From: JBAZFF01 sp041653495
Lineage (GTDB): Bacteria; Patescibacteriota; Minisyncoccia; Minisyncoccales; RBG-13-42-11
NCBI GenBank assembly: GCA_041653495.1
Contig: JBAZFF010000001.1
Span: forward strand, 1 to 64,000
Length of the DNA: 64,000 nucleotides
Reading direction: 5' to 3'
Below the pieces are notes generated by a model. It worked only from the letters and a program-made list of their open reading frames with translations, was not told where the DNA came from and searched no databases. Positions 23,329 to 30,601 of the stretch are shown piece by piece. Numbering within the stretch: the stretch's first letter is position 1; each line of letters opens with the position of its first letter. Position numbers and translations under genes: made by a program.

Positions 23329-24084
23329 TTAAGAGAAATATGTCTCTATTTCCCTAGTTAAACGAGAAGAAAAATCTTTTGATATAGTTTGATGGCTTAC
23401 TGGCAAAAATATTTTTAATTCTCTTTCTAAATTTCCTACTTCTGAAAGAGCATTCAATAATTTTTCCTTTAAACCAATCTCACTTCTAGGAATATAGCTC
23501 ACTAGGCTTGGATTCTTTGAAATAAAATACAAATCAAAGAAATCTCTAGGTTTTTTTCTATAAAGTAAGGCTTCAATCTTCTCTTTTACTAAGATTCTCT
23601 CTGTTAAAAAAGTGACAACATATGAATCTGTAAATTCACTTTGTACAAGACTAGTGTTCGCTTCAACCTCACTAGGATTACGAAATGAAATTTCTAATCT
23701 TATTTCCGAATCGAAATCTAACATCTTTAATTTAATAACAGTTAAATATCCTCCCGTAGTTTCCCCCTGTGTCCCATCATTAACTTTTTTCTCAGTTTGT
23801 ATCCCCTCTTCTTCCATATTTCCCAAAGTTTCGTCTATTAATCTATTAATCTCTGAGTAATCTGGTCCATGATCACCAATCGCGGAAAAATCAAGATCTT
23901 CTGAAAATCGAGGACTATGGAAGACAATCCTTAGAGCAGTACCTCCTTTAAAGAGGAACTTTTCCGAACCCTTTTTCTTATAAAAATAAGATAAAAAAAG
24001 ATGTTGACAGTATTCCCTGGCTATGTTCTCTTCTATTGTCTGATATCTCGTGGCAAGTTGGCTTATGAAATGACGTGAAATCAT
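23329..24084 (-). CDS. AbiEii-type nucleotidyltransferase toxin
   Basis: 251 aa. Has the DUF1814/AbiEii core: FLFKGGTALRIVFHSPRFSEDLDFS (GG(T)-ALR...SEDLDFS), the metal-binding DxD of the nucleotidyltransferase fold, then the KIEALLYRKKPRDFFDLYFI helix seen in this family. As the toxin of type IV TA/abortive-infection pairs it is expected to modify tRNA 3' ends or another nucleic acid. It overlaps its partner antitoxin gene by 4 nt. Confidence 0.9.
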   Translation of the reverse strand: MISRHFISQLATRYQTIEENIAREYCQHLFLSYFYKKKGSEKFLFKGGTALRIVFHSPRFSEDLDFSAIGDHGPDYSEINRLIDETLGNMEEEGIQTEKKVNDGTQGETTGGYLTVIKLKMLDFDSEIRLEISFRNPSEVEANTSLVQSEFTDSYVVTFLTERILVKEKIEALLYRKKPRDFFDLYFISKNPSLVSYIPRSEIGLKEKLLNALSEVGNLERELKIFLPVSHQTISKDFSSRLTREIETYFS

Positions 24085-24710
24085 ATTGGTTTATAAATTA
24101 TTTTTATTAAATTAATGAATGATTTATTCTTCCTAAGATTATTTTTAAAATATTTAACATAATATCCTAATTTGTTGTCATCTATTTTACTCAAATCTAC
24201 TCTATCGTTTAAATCTTTTTTCCGTAGAGACAAAAGATAAATATAATCCAACAAAGCCTTTTCTCTTTCTGCCATTAAAACATTAACGCCCCTCATTTTT
24301 TGTGGTTGATACCCAAAAAAGAGACTCTTTTTTATTTTTATATAGTCAAAAAATGATCTTTGTACGGAGAAACTTTTTGTTTGTTTTGTAGTCGCAGAAA
24401 TTATACTATAAACATTTTCTGGAATTATCCCATAAAAAGAGAGGGCTGTTTCAAATGATATATAAGATGGCTTGTACAATTTATTAGCAATCTCAAATTT
24501 GTTAGGAAGATTATGTGCAAAAATATAGAGACCTTTTTTTATTTTCAAAAAATAAGAATTTTGTTTTTTTGAGTTACGCGAAAGGAACGCTCTCGCTGTA
24601 GAGGATTTTATCTCTAAAAATTTAGAAAATTCAGATACAGTAAAAATCCTGAGCCCAGTATTATTCAACTTTCTCTCGACTAAGCTCAAGCTTAATCTTT
24701 CATTAGTCAT
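24081..24710 (-). CDS. AbiEi-like antitoxin / transcription factor
   Basis: 209 aa. The N-terminal winged helix (VSEFSKFLEIKSSTARAFLSRNSKK, KGLYIFAH) and the following YKPSYISFETALSFYGIIPE segment are characteristic of AbiEi-type antitoxins, which bind their own promoter. It is AT-rich and placed directly upstream of the AbiEii toxin. A dyad sits upstream of its promoter. Confidence 0.85.
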   Translation of the reverse strand: MTNERLSLSLVERKLNNTGLRIFTVSEFSKFLEIKSSTARAFLSRNSKKQNSYFLKIKKGLYIFAHNLPNKFEIANKLYKPSYISFETALSFYGIIPENVYSIISATTKQTKSFSVQRSFFDYIKIKKSLFFGYQPQKMRGVNVLMAEREKALLDYIYLLSLRKKDLNDRVDLSKIDDNKLGYYVKYFKNNLRKNKSFINLIKIIYKPI

Positions 24711-24769
24711 GATATTTCAATATAACATAATACTACGATACCAACAATGTTTTAAACAAGTTTATCTTC

Positions 24770-24785
24770 GTGACAAATATGTCAC
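24770..24785. promoter_or_regulatory. Candidate AbiEi operator
   Basis: Perfect dyad GTGACA - AATA - TGTCAC, about 60 bp upstream of the AbiEi start and next to a possible -35 (TTGTTT) on the minus strand. AbiEi proteins are known to bind inverted repeats in their promoter. Confidence 0.5.
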
Positions 24786-24855
24786 TTAGAACAACCCATT
24801 ATTGGATTATCGACTCATTTAGCATAACATTCTAGGTGGGAAAAGTCAATATAAC

Positions 24856-24905
24856 CGGCCCGTAAATCATGTTCAATTAAAAAAGGGCCGTTTTCGCACA
24901 AATGC
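24856..24905 (-). terminator. Intrinsic terminator of the 161-aa gene
   Basis: TCGCA / TGCGA hairpin around 24892-24905 followed on the minus strand by AAACGGCCC and a T6 tract. CGGCCC can also pair with GGGCCG further on, giving a second, larger hairpin. Confidence 0.6.
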
Positions 24906-24917
24906 GAGCGTACCCCA

Positions 24918-25403
24918 CTAATCATTGGACCACATCCACGGATAGCCGAATCTTTGCTTTTCTACAACATTCTTTCTGAAAGCGAGCAGCTCATCCGCCG
25001 TCAGCTCCTCTTGGGCCAGCTCTATTTCATCCAGAACAGCAACCGTATGGGCCCTCTGCCAACGAATCCAAGCCTTAATACCTTCTTCGTCTATGATCAC
25101 TCTGCCTATTACGTTGGCCAAATGGATTCCTTCTGAAACCATTTGAAACAACTCTTCATCGGTTTTTCTTTTATACAGAATAGATTCTCGATGTTCGTGA
25201 TAGAGCGAGTAACGCAAGAAAGGATCTGTTTTGGACAGGAATATCATTACCTTTCCGGTCTTTTTATGCCGGATAAAGAGGCCTCCTCCGTATATCATGA
25301 AAGACGGAAGCCCTAAGTAAGATATCTCTTTTCCGCGTATTACTTCTTTCTTTTTGGGCAATAAGTTCCACAGAAGATGCAAAACCTTATCGGGCAAATT
25401 CAC
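24918..25403 (-). CDS. Unknown 161-aa cassette protein
   Basis: No family recognised. Soluble; features include YSLYHEHRESILYK in the middle and a Glu/Ala-rich helix near the C-terminus (ELAQEELTADELLAFRKNVVEKQ). The His/Glu cluster could bind metal, but no complete HExxH is present. Transcribed separately from AbiE, although no array site separates the two; a site may have been lost. Confidence 0.7.
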   Translation of the reverse strand: MNLPDKVLHLLWNLLPKKKEVIRGKEISYLGLPSFMIYGGGLFIRHKKTGKVMIFLSKTDPFLRYSLYHEHRESILYKRKTDEELFQMVSEGIHLANVIGRVIIDEEGIKAWIRWQRAHTVAVLDEIELAQEELTADELLAFRKNVVEKQRFGYPWMWSND

Positions 25404-25493
25404 GGTAAGTCCCCCCTCTCTTTAGAATATAAAGGAAGAATAATCTCCTTGCTGATATTAAATTATATAATTTCAGGAAAAAGTCAACCCACT

Positions 25494-25510
25494 GGTAGAT
25501 TGTGAGACAT
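25494..25510. other. Array site S7
   Basis: GGTAGA (25494-25499) plus TTGTGAGACAT (25500-25510). Confidence 0.7.
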
Positions 25511-25538
25511 AAAATAAAAAAGGCTGCCGAAGCAACCT
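25511..25538 (-). terminator. Intrinsic terminator in an ORF-less cassette
   Basis: Minus-strand GGTTGC - TTCG - GCAGCC hairpin then TTTTTTATTTT, next to site S7. Confidence 0.75.
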
Positions 25539-25539
25539 T

Positions 25540-25826
25540 TTAAGAGCAAAGAGTGAACTCCCCTAATAGAAGCGGTATCAAAGGAGTTCGCTCTACAACC
25601 GATTGGCCTTTAAAGCAGCCGTGCATGATAAAGAGATTCCTGGCGCATTCTTCACTTGTCCATCTTATCTCAAGTGTTTCCGCTTCCCTACCCAAGGGAT
25701 AGACAAATTCAGAAAAACCAGCTTTCTCAACAAAATATTAACTGATTACTCAAAAGAATACAACAAAAAGGTAGGTCTCATGCTATTACACATCAACAGA
25801 TATCAAACAGGGGTGCTCCTCCGGTA
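25540..25826 (-). ncRNA. Array unit without a credible ORF; possible small RNA
   Basis: Between S7 and S8 no convincing minus-strand ORF exists, yet a good minus-strand terminator is present. An 11-bp hairpin, GAGTGAACTCC around 25551-25561 with GGAGTTCGCTC around 25583-25593 (one G-U), lies just inside the terminator. The 78-codon plus-strand frame (25603-25839) runs through site S8 and lacks protein-like features. No promoter was identified. Either an ncRNA or a decayed gene. Confidence 0.35.
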
Positions 25827-25827
25827 C

Positions 25828-25844
25828 GGTAGATTATGAGGCAT
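25828..25844. other. Array site S8
   Basis: GGTAGA (25828-25833) plus TTATGAGGCAT (25834-25844). Confidence 0.65.
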
Positions 25845-25866
25845 AAAAAACCAACCATTTGGTTAA
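25845..25866 (-). terminator. Terminator-like hairpin beside site S8
   Basis: Minus-strand AACCA / TGGTT hairpin and T6 tract. The adjoining gene (25928) is on the plus strand, so this hairpin has no minus-strand gene to end. Its sequence covaries with the S2 hairpin (CAGCC..GGCTG versus CAACC..GGTTA), as if it were a fixed part of the cassette end. Confidence 0.6.
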
Positions 25867-25927
25867 TTTCTTAATTATCAATAACTAAACCATATCGTAA
25901 GAACTTGAAAAATGTTAAATTAAAAAT

Positions 25928-26818
25928 ATGAAATACAAAACAATATTATCGTTATTCTTTGTTGTGTTTTTTGTTTTTCTCTCTCCTAACCCAAGCACTG
26001 TTCAGGCATTAACCCAGGAAGAAAAAGAGAGACTAATACAACAGATTGAAATTCTCCAACAAGAAGTCACGACTTTGAAAAATCTAATCTCAAACCTTCA
26101 ATTACGACAGGAAATTACTGCCGAGTCGTATTTAGCAGTAGATCTTTCTAATAACTTAGTACTCCTGAGCAAAAACTCTGATGAGATTCACTCCATAGCC
26201 TCTGTCACTAAGCTTATGACTGCCGTAATCGCTATTGAGAACATTGATTTGAACCAGACAATAACATTGACGGATGAAATGCTGAATCCCCTGGGCAGCA
26301 GCCCGACTCTCTTTTCAGGATTAACCATAAGCGCGGAAGACCTTCTTAAGGCCTGCCTTATTCAATCAACTAATGACGCGGCTGAAGCCCTGTCTTACTT
26401 TATGAACGACGGAGAATTTTTAGCTTTAATGAACCAAAAGACAACGGCACTCGGAATGACCAATACCGTTTTTTACGACGTTCACGGGTTAAACCCTGAG
26501 AATCGTTCTAATGTAGTTGACATTGCCAAACTCGTATCTTACGTTTATAAAAACCATCAAGAGGTTCTAGACATTACAAAGAATAACGACTTTTGGCTTC
26601 CAGACAAGACAGGAAGACTTCTTAAATTCAAGAATTCAAACGGATTTTATTATCTTCCCACATTTATCGGAGGAAAGACTGGATACTTGGTGGAAGCAAA
26701 ACAGGCCCTGGCTTCTGTATTTGAATTGAACGGAAATCCTACCGCCATCGTCGTACTCTATTCAGACAACCGCCAAGCCGATACTTTTGCAATAATCAGA
26801 AAACTGGAAGAAGAATAG
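25928..26818 (+). CDS. D-alanyl-D-alanine carboxypeptidase (peptidase S11 family)
   Basis: 296 aa. Signal peptide or anchor (residues 1-27), a short coiled coil (about 29-62), then the penicillin-binding carboxypeptidase domain with SVTK (S92-K95, the SxxK nucleophile motif), STN (SxN) and KTG in GGKTGYL. Trims the terminal D-Ala of peptidoglycan stems outside the membrane. Somewhat shorter than DacA (about 400 aa): no C-terminal anchor domain. It is the only clear plus-strand enzyme in the array. Confidence 0.92.
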   Translation: MKYKTILSLFFVVFFVFLSPNPSTVQALTQEEKERLIQQIEILQQEVTTLKNLISNLQLRQEITAESYLAVDLSNNLVLLSKNSDEIHSIASVTKLMTAVIAIENIDLNQTITLTDEMLNPLGSSPTLFSGLTISAEDLLKACLIQSTNDAAEALSYFMNDGEFLALMNQKTTALGMTNTVFYDVHGLNPENRSNVVDIAKLVSYVYKNHQEVLDITKNNDFWLPDKTGRLLKFKNSNGFYYLPTFIGGKTGYLVEAKQALASVFELNGNPTAIVVLYSDNRQADTFAIIRKLEEE

Positions 26819-26933
26819 CTTTACAGAAAAACAAATCAATGAAGTGCCTGTATATCATAAACGTCTCACCGGATAGTAAAATTTCATTTCAAAAAATTGG
26901 CTTCCCTGACTGGATGATGTTAGAACCTGTTTA

Positions 26934-26964
26934 AAATAAAAAAACACCGTTATTGGCACGGTGT
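26934..26964 (-). terminator. Intrinsic terminator of the 119-aa gene
   Basis: ACACCGT (26944-26950) / ACGGTGT (26958-26964) with a long minus-strand T tract. Confidence 0.88.
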
Positions 26965-26982
26965 CACACCTTATTGCTTTTA

Positions 26983-27342
26983 TTATTTTATTTTCTTGAT
27001 GAATCCCTCGAAGCCTCCATAAAGATTTAAAATTTCTCTCTTTTCTCTCTCTTGTTTTACAAGGGGTTCAAGTTTAACCCAGAGATCTTTCCACCATTGA
27101 GGTGTCCAGGTTAAAAAGATTGTTTTGGAATCGAGAATACCCGCAGTCACATTGGTTCCTACCCGATTACCAACATAAATATATTCGAGAAAAAGCTGTT
27201 TTCTTTGAGGGTCATCTCCAATATAGGAGAGTATATCTTCTTTGCCAAGTTTCGCCATCTCAGTCCTAGCGCCCTTTATCGTTAGACTATCCATCTGTTG
27301 ACTGACAAAGGCCAATGTTGCTATTTTCTTGTTAGAGAACAT
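26983..27342 (-). CDS. Unknown 119-aa cassette protein
   Basis: No family recognised. Mixed alpha/beta character, Trp-rich middle (TWTPQWWKDLWVKL) and basic C-terminus. GGAGG precedes the ATG. It is driven by a promoter block (27394-27422) that is 40/47 identical to the one in front of the unrelated tautomerase-like gene, which marks both as exchangeable units. Confidence 0.7.
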   Translation of the reverse strand: MFSNKKIATLAFVSQQMDSLTIKGARTEMAKLGKEDILSYIGDDPQRKQLFLEYIYVGNRVGTNVTAGILDSKTIFLTWTPQWWKDLWVKLEPLVKQEREKREILNLYGGFEGFIKKIK

Positions 27343-27393
27343 TATCGCTCCTCCTTTTATTTACTTACCATTCTTCCCTTTTTCTCTAATAAA

Positions 27394-27422
27394 ACAATAC
27401 CACATTTCTATGGCATTGTCAA
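27394..27422 (-). promoter_or_regulatory. Cassette promoter next to site S9
   Basis: Minus-strand TTGACA (27417-27422), 17-bp spacer, TATTGT (27394-27399), homologous to the S3 promoter. Confidence 0.8.
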
Positions 27423-27428
27423 CCGTAA

Positions 27429-27445
27429 GGTAGATTATGCGTCAT
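27429..27445. other. Array site S9
   Basis: GGTAGA (27429-27434) plus a diverged right arm TTATGCGTCAT (27435-27445). Confidence 0.65.
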
Positions 27446-27461
27446 AACATACAGATATCCT

Positions 27462-27495
27462 CCAAAGCCCCTTAATTGGGGTTTTGGTTTCTTTT
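27462..27495. terminator. Bidirectional terminator beside S9
   Basis: CCAAAGCCCC (27462-27471) / GGGGTTTTGG (27478-27487) followed by TTTCTTTT on the plus strand. Confidence 0.7.
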
Positions 27496-27546
27496 AAATC
27501 GTCTATAATACATTAAAGGTCTCTAAACTGAATAATTTATTAAAAT

Positions 27547-27639
27547 ATGCCCAAGGACCTAAAAGCAGAAAAACCTAGCGGAATAGGACTATTTGTTGTT
27601 TTGGTAATAGTAGTAGTTTTAGCTTTAATCTTAAGATAG
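27547..27639 (+). CDS. 30-aa single-span membrane peptide
   Basis: MPKDLKAEKPSG followed by a hydrophobic helix (IGLFVVLVIVVVLALIL) and a final Arg. A TATAAT at 27504-27509 lies upstream. No Shine-Dalgarno. The size and layout recall small membrane peptides, including type I toxins, but nothing more can be shown. Confidence 0.45.
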   Translation: MPKDLKAEKPSGIGLFVVLVIVVVLALILR

Positions 27640-27694
27640 CAAATACATAAGAGCTTTCTCTCTGTTTAAGCATAGAGGGGCCGCTAAGCTTAAT

Positions 27695-27724
27695 TTCGTA
27701 TAGTAACATATGTTACTATACGAA
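27695..27724. promoter_or_regulatory. 30-bp perfect palindrome, candidate operator
   Basis: 15-bp arms (first arm TTCGTATAGTAACAT) meet without a spacer and end 3 bp before the preferred HTH start at 27728. A bound repressor would cover the ribosome-binding and promoter region, so autoregulation by the HTH protein is likely. Confidence 0.7.
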
Positions 27725-27727
27725 TAT

Positions 27728-27982
27728 ATGGATAAAGAATACTATTCAACAATAGAAGCGGCCAATATATTACGGGTAAGTCGTAAGACGGTTTTTAAGT
27801 GGGCCCAAAGCGGAAAAATCAAAGCCACTAAGGTCGGGCGAAATTATATCATTCCCCACTCTGTCGTTCTGGAAAAACTTGGAAAGAGCATAGGCAAAGA
27901 CAAAAAGGCTAATATAGAAAAAGCCATTGACAAGGCCATGAGGGAATATGAAAAAACATTTAGAATGCTCGGAAAAAAATGA
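27728..27982 (+). CDS. HTH_17/excisionase-like DNA-binding protein, probable Doc antitoxin
   Basis: 84 aa from ATG 27728 (an ATG at 27710 lies inside the palindrome and is less likely). YYSTIEAANILRVSRKTVFKWAQSGKIKATKVGRNYIIP is a complete MerR-like/excisionase HTH. The rest is a charged helix that could neutralise a partner toxin. The stop overlaps the ATG of a broken Doc gene (ATGA), the usual antitoxin-toxin arrangement. Confidence 0.85.
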   Translation: MDKEYYSTIEAANILRVSRKTVFKWAQSGKIKATKVGRNYIIPHSVVLEKLGKSIGKDKKANIEKAIDKAMREYEKTFRMLGKK

Positions 27983-28409
27983 GACCCAAATCAATAAGCA
28001 TTGCCGAAATTGAATATACTTCATTCCGTTTAGCGGAAAAGTTTATGACTTAGGATGAGCCGATTCCCAACTTCGGATCCAGATTTCCAAATATTCTGGA
28101 AAGCTGTCTAAACCAACCGTTTGTAAGTTTTGCTAAAAAGATTTATATCGCGGGCTCGTCGGGAAGGCTAGCATCTTATTCTGTTTGATGATCAAAAATC
28201 ATCCGTTCCAGAACGGAAACAAGCGCATAGCCGTAATGACTCTCTTTTATTTCTTATACAAAAATGGCAAGTGGCTTAATATCAATAATACTGATTTATA
28301 TAATTTCTCGGTTGGGGTTGCTGAAAGCAAAACAACTTCTCGGGAGAAAACAACCAATCATATCGGCCACTTGATTAAAAAGCATCTAATCAATTCTCCT
28401 AAGTTATAA
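27979..28409 (+). pseudogene. Doc-type (Fic superfamily) toxin, disrupted
   Basis: The reading starts MRPKSISIAEIEYTSFRLAEKFMT, meets TAG near 28051, continues in frame (DEPIPNFGSRFPNILESCLNQPFVSFAKK), then needs a shift near the A5 run around 28135 to give DLYRGLVGKASILF and the active loop HPFQNGNKRIAVMTLFYFL. The HPFxxGNKR motif is that of Doc, which phosphorylates EF-Tu. One nonsense and one frameshift make it inactive unless recoded. The 74-aa frame 28185-28409 is only its C-terminal part. Confidence 0.8.
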
Positions 28410-28425
28410 TCTTTATTTCTGTCTA

Positions 28426-28442
28426 GACAGATTGTGAGAAAA
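28426..28442. other. Array site S10 (right end, degenerate)
   Basis: Spacer region GACAGA (28426-28431) and right arm TTGTGAGAAAA (28432-28442). Last recognisable copy; chromosomal genes resume to the right. Confidence 0.55.
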
Positions 28443-28476
28443 AATAAAAAGCGGTGAAAATATTCATCGCTTTTTA
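28443..28476. terminator. Bidirectional terminator at the array's right end
   Basis: GCGGTGAA (28451-28458) / TTCATCGC (28463-28470) with A tract before and T5 after. Confidence 0.85.
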
Positions 28477-28486
28477 TCCTCTTATA

Positions 28487-29086
28487 TTATAGATATTTGA
28501 TTTGTTTCTTAATCGCCTTGAATAAGTCGGAAACTATCTTTGATATATTCGCCAAATTAATCCCTACGTTGTTTAGTACGCTTTGGGGCGCCACGCTTAT
28601 ATTATACGTTATAGCATATGCGGTTTTCGGCTCATCCCCGACGACGGGGATCATCTTTGTCTCTACATTCATTGAGGAAGCAGAGTTATTAGTGAATATA
28701 AGGTAGATAACGCCGTCAGTAGCCATTCTTCTGCCGGGTTCCCCGCAGGCGAAATCCTCTCCCGTAGCAGCGTCTTTTATGGCAAGCCCGTCCTGGCAGG
28801 TTACTCTAAAGTCGAGAAAATCGGCATTTTTAACTTCCCAATTGAATTTCACATCTCCTTCATACAGAGAATCGGTCTTTGAATATCCGCTTATCCAAAA
28901 TTTAGGCTTTGCCACCGGGGTGGTCGGAAGCGGTTCTGCAAGACAAGCTCCGTTGCTGCAGCCGTTTGGGCATTCATAGCCTATTGAAGTCAGATTCCCT
29001 TCCTCATTACAATAAACTTCGTTTAGTTGGCGATTCGTCAGGCTATTGGAACAGCAATCGTTTGCAATACTATAGCCCAAACTGGC
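28487..29086 (-). pseudogene. N-terminally truncated exported protein
   Basis: About 197 codons from a TTG; the frame is open only to 29107, inside obg, with no ATG and no signal peptide. The Cys-rich start (YECPNGCSNGACL) resembles segments of secreted Parcubacterial proteins, and the C-terminal part is a beta-rich extracellular-type domain ending in a helix. It begins directly behind obg (stop 29088-29090), so its 5' part was probably lost in a rearrangement at the array boundary. Confidence 0.5.
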
Positions 29087-29087
29087 A

Positions 29088-30059
29088 TCAAACGCTTTCT
29101 TTCTGCTTTATTATTTCTCTTAACACTTCTTCCACCTTCTTTAAGCTCTTTTCGTCTATTATGGAAACGGGTAGCACTTTCTTCCCCGTCTTTTCCAAGA
29201 GAGCCACTTTCTTTTCAATGTCTTTCTCAGGAATCAAGTCTGCCTTGGCTAAAAGAATGTATTCGGGCTTTAATAAGAGTTCTTTATTATGGGTCTCAAG
29301 CTCTTTTCTGATAACTTTATAATCTTCCAGGGGATCTGCAGAGTCGGCCGAGATAAAATGAAAGATGGTCTTGGTCCTTTCAATGTGCCTCAAAAACTTA
29401 ATACCCAAACCCTTGCCCAAGGAAGCTCCCTCGATAAGCCCGGGGATGTCAGCTAGAATCAGCCCGTAATAAGACCCCAAATTGGGATCCAGAGTAGTAA
29501 AAGGATAATTAGCCACTTTGCTGTTGGCCTTGGTAAGCTCGTTCAGTAAGCTGGATTTCCCGACATTCGGAAAACCGACGAATCCTACATCGGCTATCAT
29601 CTTTAATTCTAATCTCAGTTCGTATTCCTCCCCGAAACCGCCTTCTTTGAATTCCTGCGGACTCGTATTGGTGGAAGACCTGAATTTGAAGTTTCCCCTG
29701 CCGCCGTTGCCTCCCTTGGCCGCCAGCAATCTCTGCCCCACGGAAATTATTTCCGAATCTTCCTTCAAGGACAAATTATGGATGACCGTTCCCACGGGTA
29801 TTCTCAATATTAGGTCCCTTCCGTCTGCTCCGTCATGATTCTTCCCTTTGCCGTTCTCTCCGTCTTCAGCGGACAGCTCTTTCTTGTAAAGGAATTGGTT
29901 TAAAGTGCTTAAGTCGGAAACTCCTTCAAAATAAATATCCCCTCCTTTGCCTCCGTCTCCGCCGGTGGCTCCGAGAGACATTTTAACCTTGCTGAAAGCC
30001 ACGGCTCCCCTGCCGCCGTTCCCGGACTTTACTTTGATTTTAATGTCGTCAACTATCAT
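29088..30059 (-). CDS. obg: GTPase Obg/CgtA
   Basis: 323 aa. Glycine-rich Obg fold (residues 1-155; KSGNGGRGAVAFSK, GGDGGKGGD) and G domain with G1 GFPNVGKSSLLNEL, G3 DIPGL and G4-like LAKADL. Ribosome-associated GTPase for 50S maturation and stress control. Lacks the optional C-terminal OCT domain, as do many short Obg proteins. Confidence 0.97.
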   Translation of the reverse strand: MIVDDIKIKVKSGNGGRGAVAFSKVKMSLGATGGDGGKGGDIYFEGVSDLSTLNQFLYKKELSAEDGENGKGKNHDGADGRDLILRIPVGTVIHNLSLKEDSEIISVGQRLLAAKGGNGGRGNFKFRSSTNTSPQEFKEGGFGEEYELRLELKMIADVGFVGFPNVGKSSLLNELTKANSKVANYPFTTLDPNLGSYYGLILADIPGLIEGASLGKGLGIKFLRHIERTKTIFHFISADSADPLEDYKVIRKELETHNKELLLKPEYILLAKADLIPEKDIEKKVALLEKTGKKVLPVSIIDEKSLKKVEEVLREIIKQKESV

Positions 30060-30143
30060 ATTCTCGGGCTGTCTTGTAATACCTTATTATAGCTTTATTG
30101 CGGACATATTGATACTTACGCATTCTGCCACACGCTAATATAA

Positions 30144-30172
30144 AGCCCCGATAAATACATATCATCGGGGCT
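30144..30172 (-). terminator. Intrinsic terminator of the 87-aa gene
   Basis: AGCCCCGAT (30144-30152) / ATCGGGGCT (30164-30172), minus-strand TTTATATT. Overlaps the stop codon. Confidence 0.82.
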
Positions 30173-30434
30173 AGTTCCCATCCTCCTCGGATTTGAAGTG
30201 GCCTACTTTCTTCTGCCATAAAGGTTTCTTTACATCCAGCATCTTTGCGATGAATCTTAACAGCCTTATATTTTCCCCCTCAATTTTCACGTTAAGAGGA
30301 GAAACTCTGGAGACTTTTAACCTGTAATAAGGCGCTCTCTTTTCAACCAGCTCTAAAAACTCAGCAGCCGGTATCTCGTCATCGTCTTTGTCTGTTATTG
30401 AAAGATCAACGATCCTGAATTCTTCGTTCTCCAT
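30171..30434 (-). CDS. Unknown 87-aa protein
   Basis: Charged soluble protein, predicted beta-alpha. AGGAGG precedes the ATG and a terminator overlaps the stop, so it is a real monocistronic gene. No family recognised. Confidence 0.65.
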   Translation of the reverse strand: MENEEFRIVDLSITDKDDDEIPAAEFLELVEKRAPYYRLKVSRVSPLNVKIEGENIRLLRFIAKMLDVKKPLWQKKVGHFKSEEDGN

Positions 30435-30601
30435 CTGGCACCTCCTTTCATATATAAGTTACGCCCGAACGGAAAAAGAATCAAATTCTAAAATAAAATG
30501 TCTCCAGTGTGGTAGGCCACCGAAGACTTCAAATAAAGAAAGAAAATACTTTAAGGAGGAATGACTGACGAAAGGTTTACCAGCCTACCCTGATAAATAC
30601 A

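Noticed and set aside
25603..25839. 78-codon plus-strand ORF in the ORF-less cassette
   Set aside because: Runs through site S8, no ribosome-binding site and no protein family character.
26839..26934. 31-codon ORF after the carboxypeptidase gene
   Set aside because: Has an ATG and plausible composition but no Shine-Dalgarno or context; too short to support.
27979..28409. TAG recoding in the Doc gene
   Set aside because: A frameshift is also present and TAG is used as a normal stop elsewhere in the window (for example after the 30-aa peptide).
19266..28442. Classical integron with attC sites
   Set aside because: The recombinase is Xer-like with no sign of the integron-integrase extra helix, sites are short 11-6-11 or half-sites rather than attC folds, and units carry their own promoters.
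19266..28442. CRISPR array
   Set aside because: Repeat spacing is 0.3-2.3 kb with genes between copies; no uniform spacers or cas genes.
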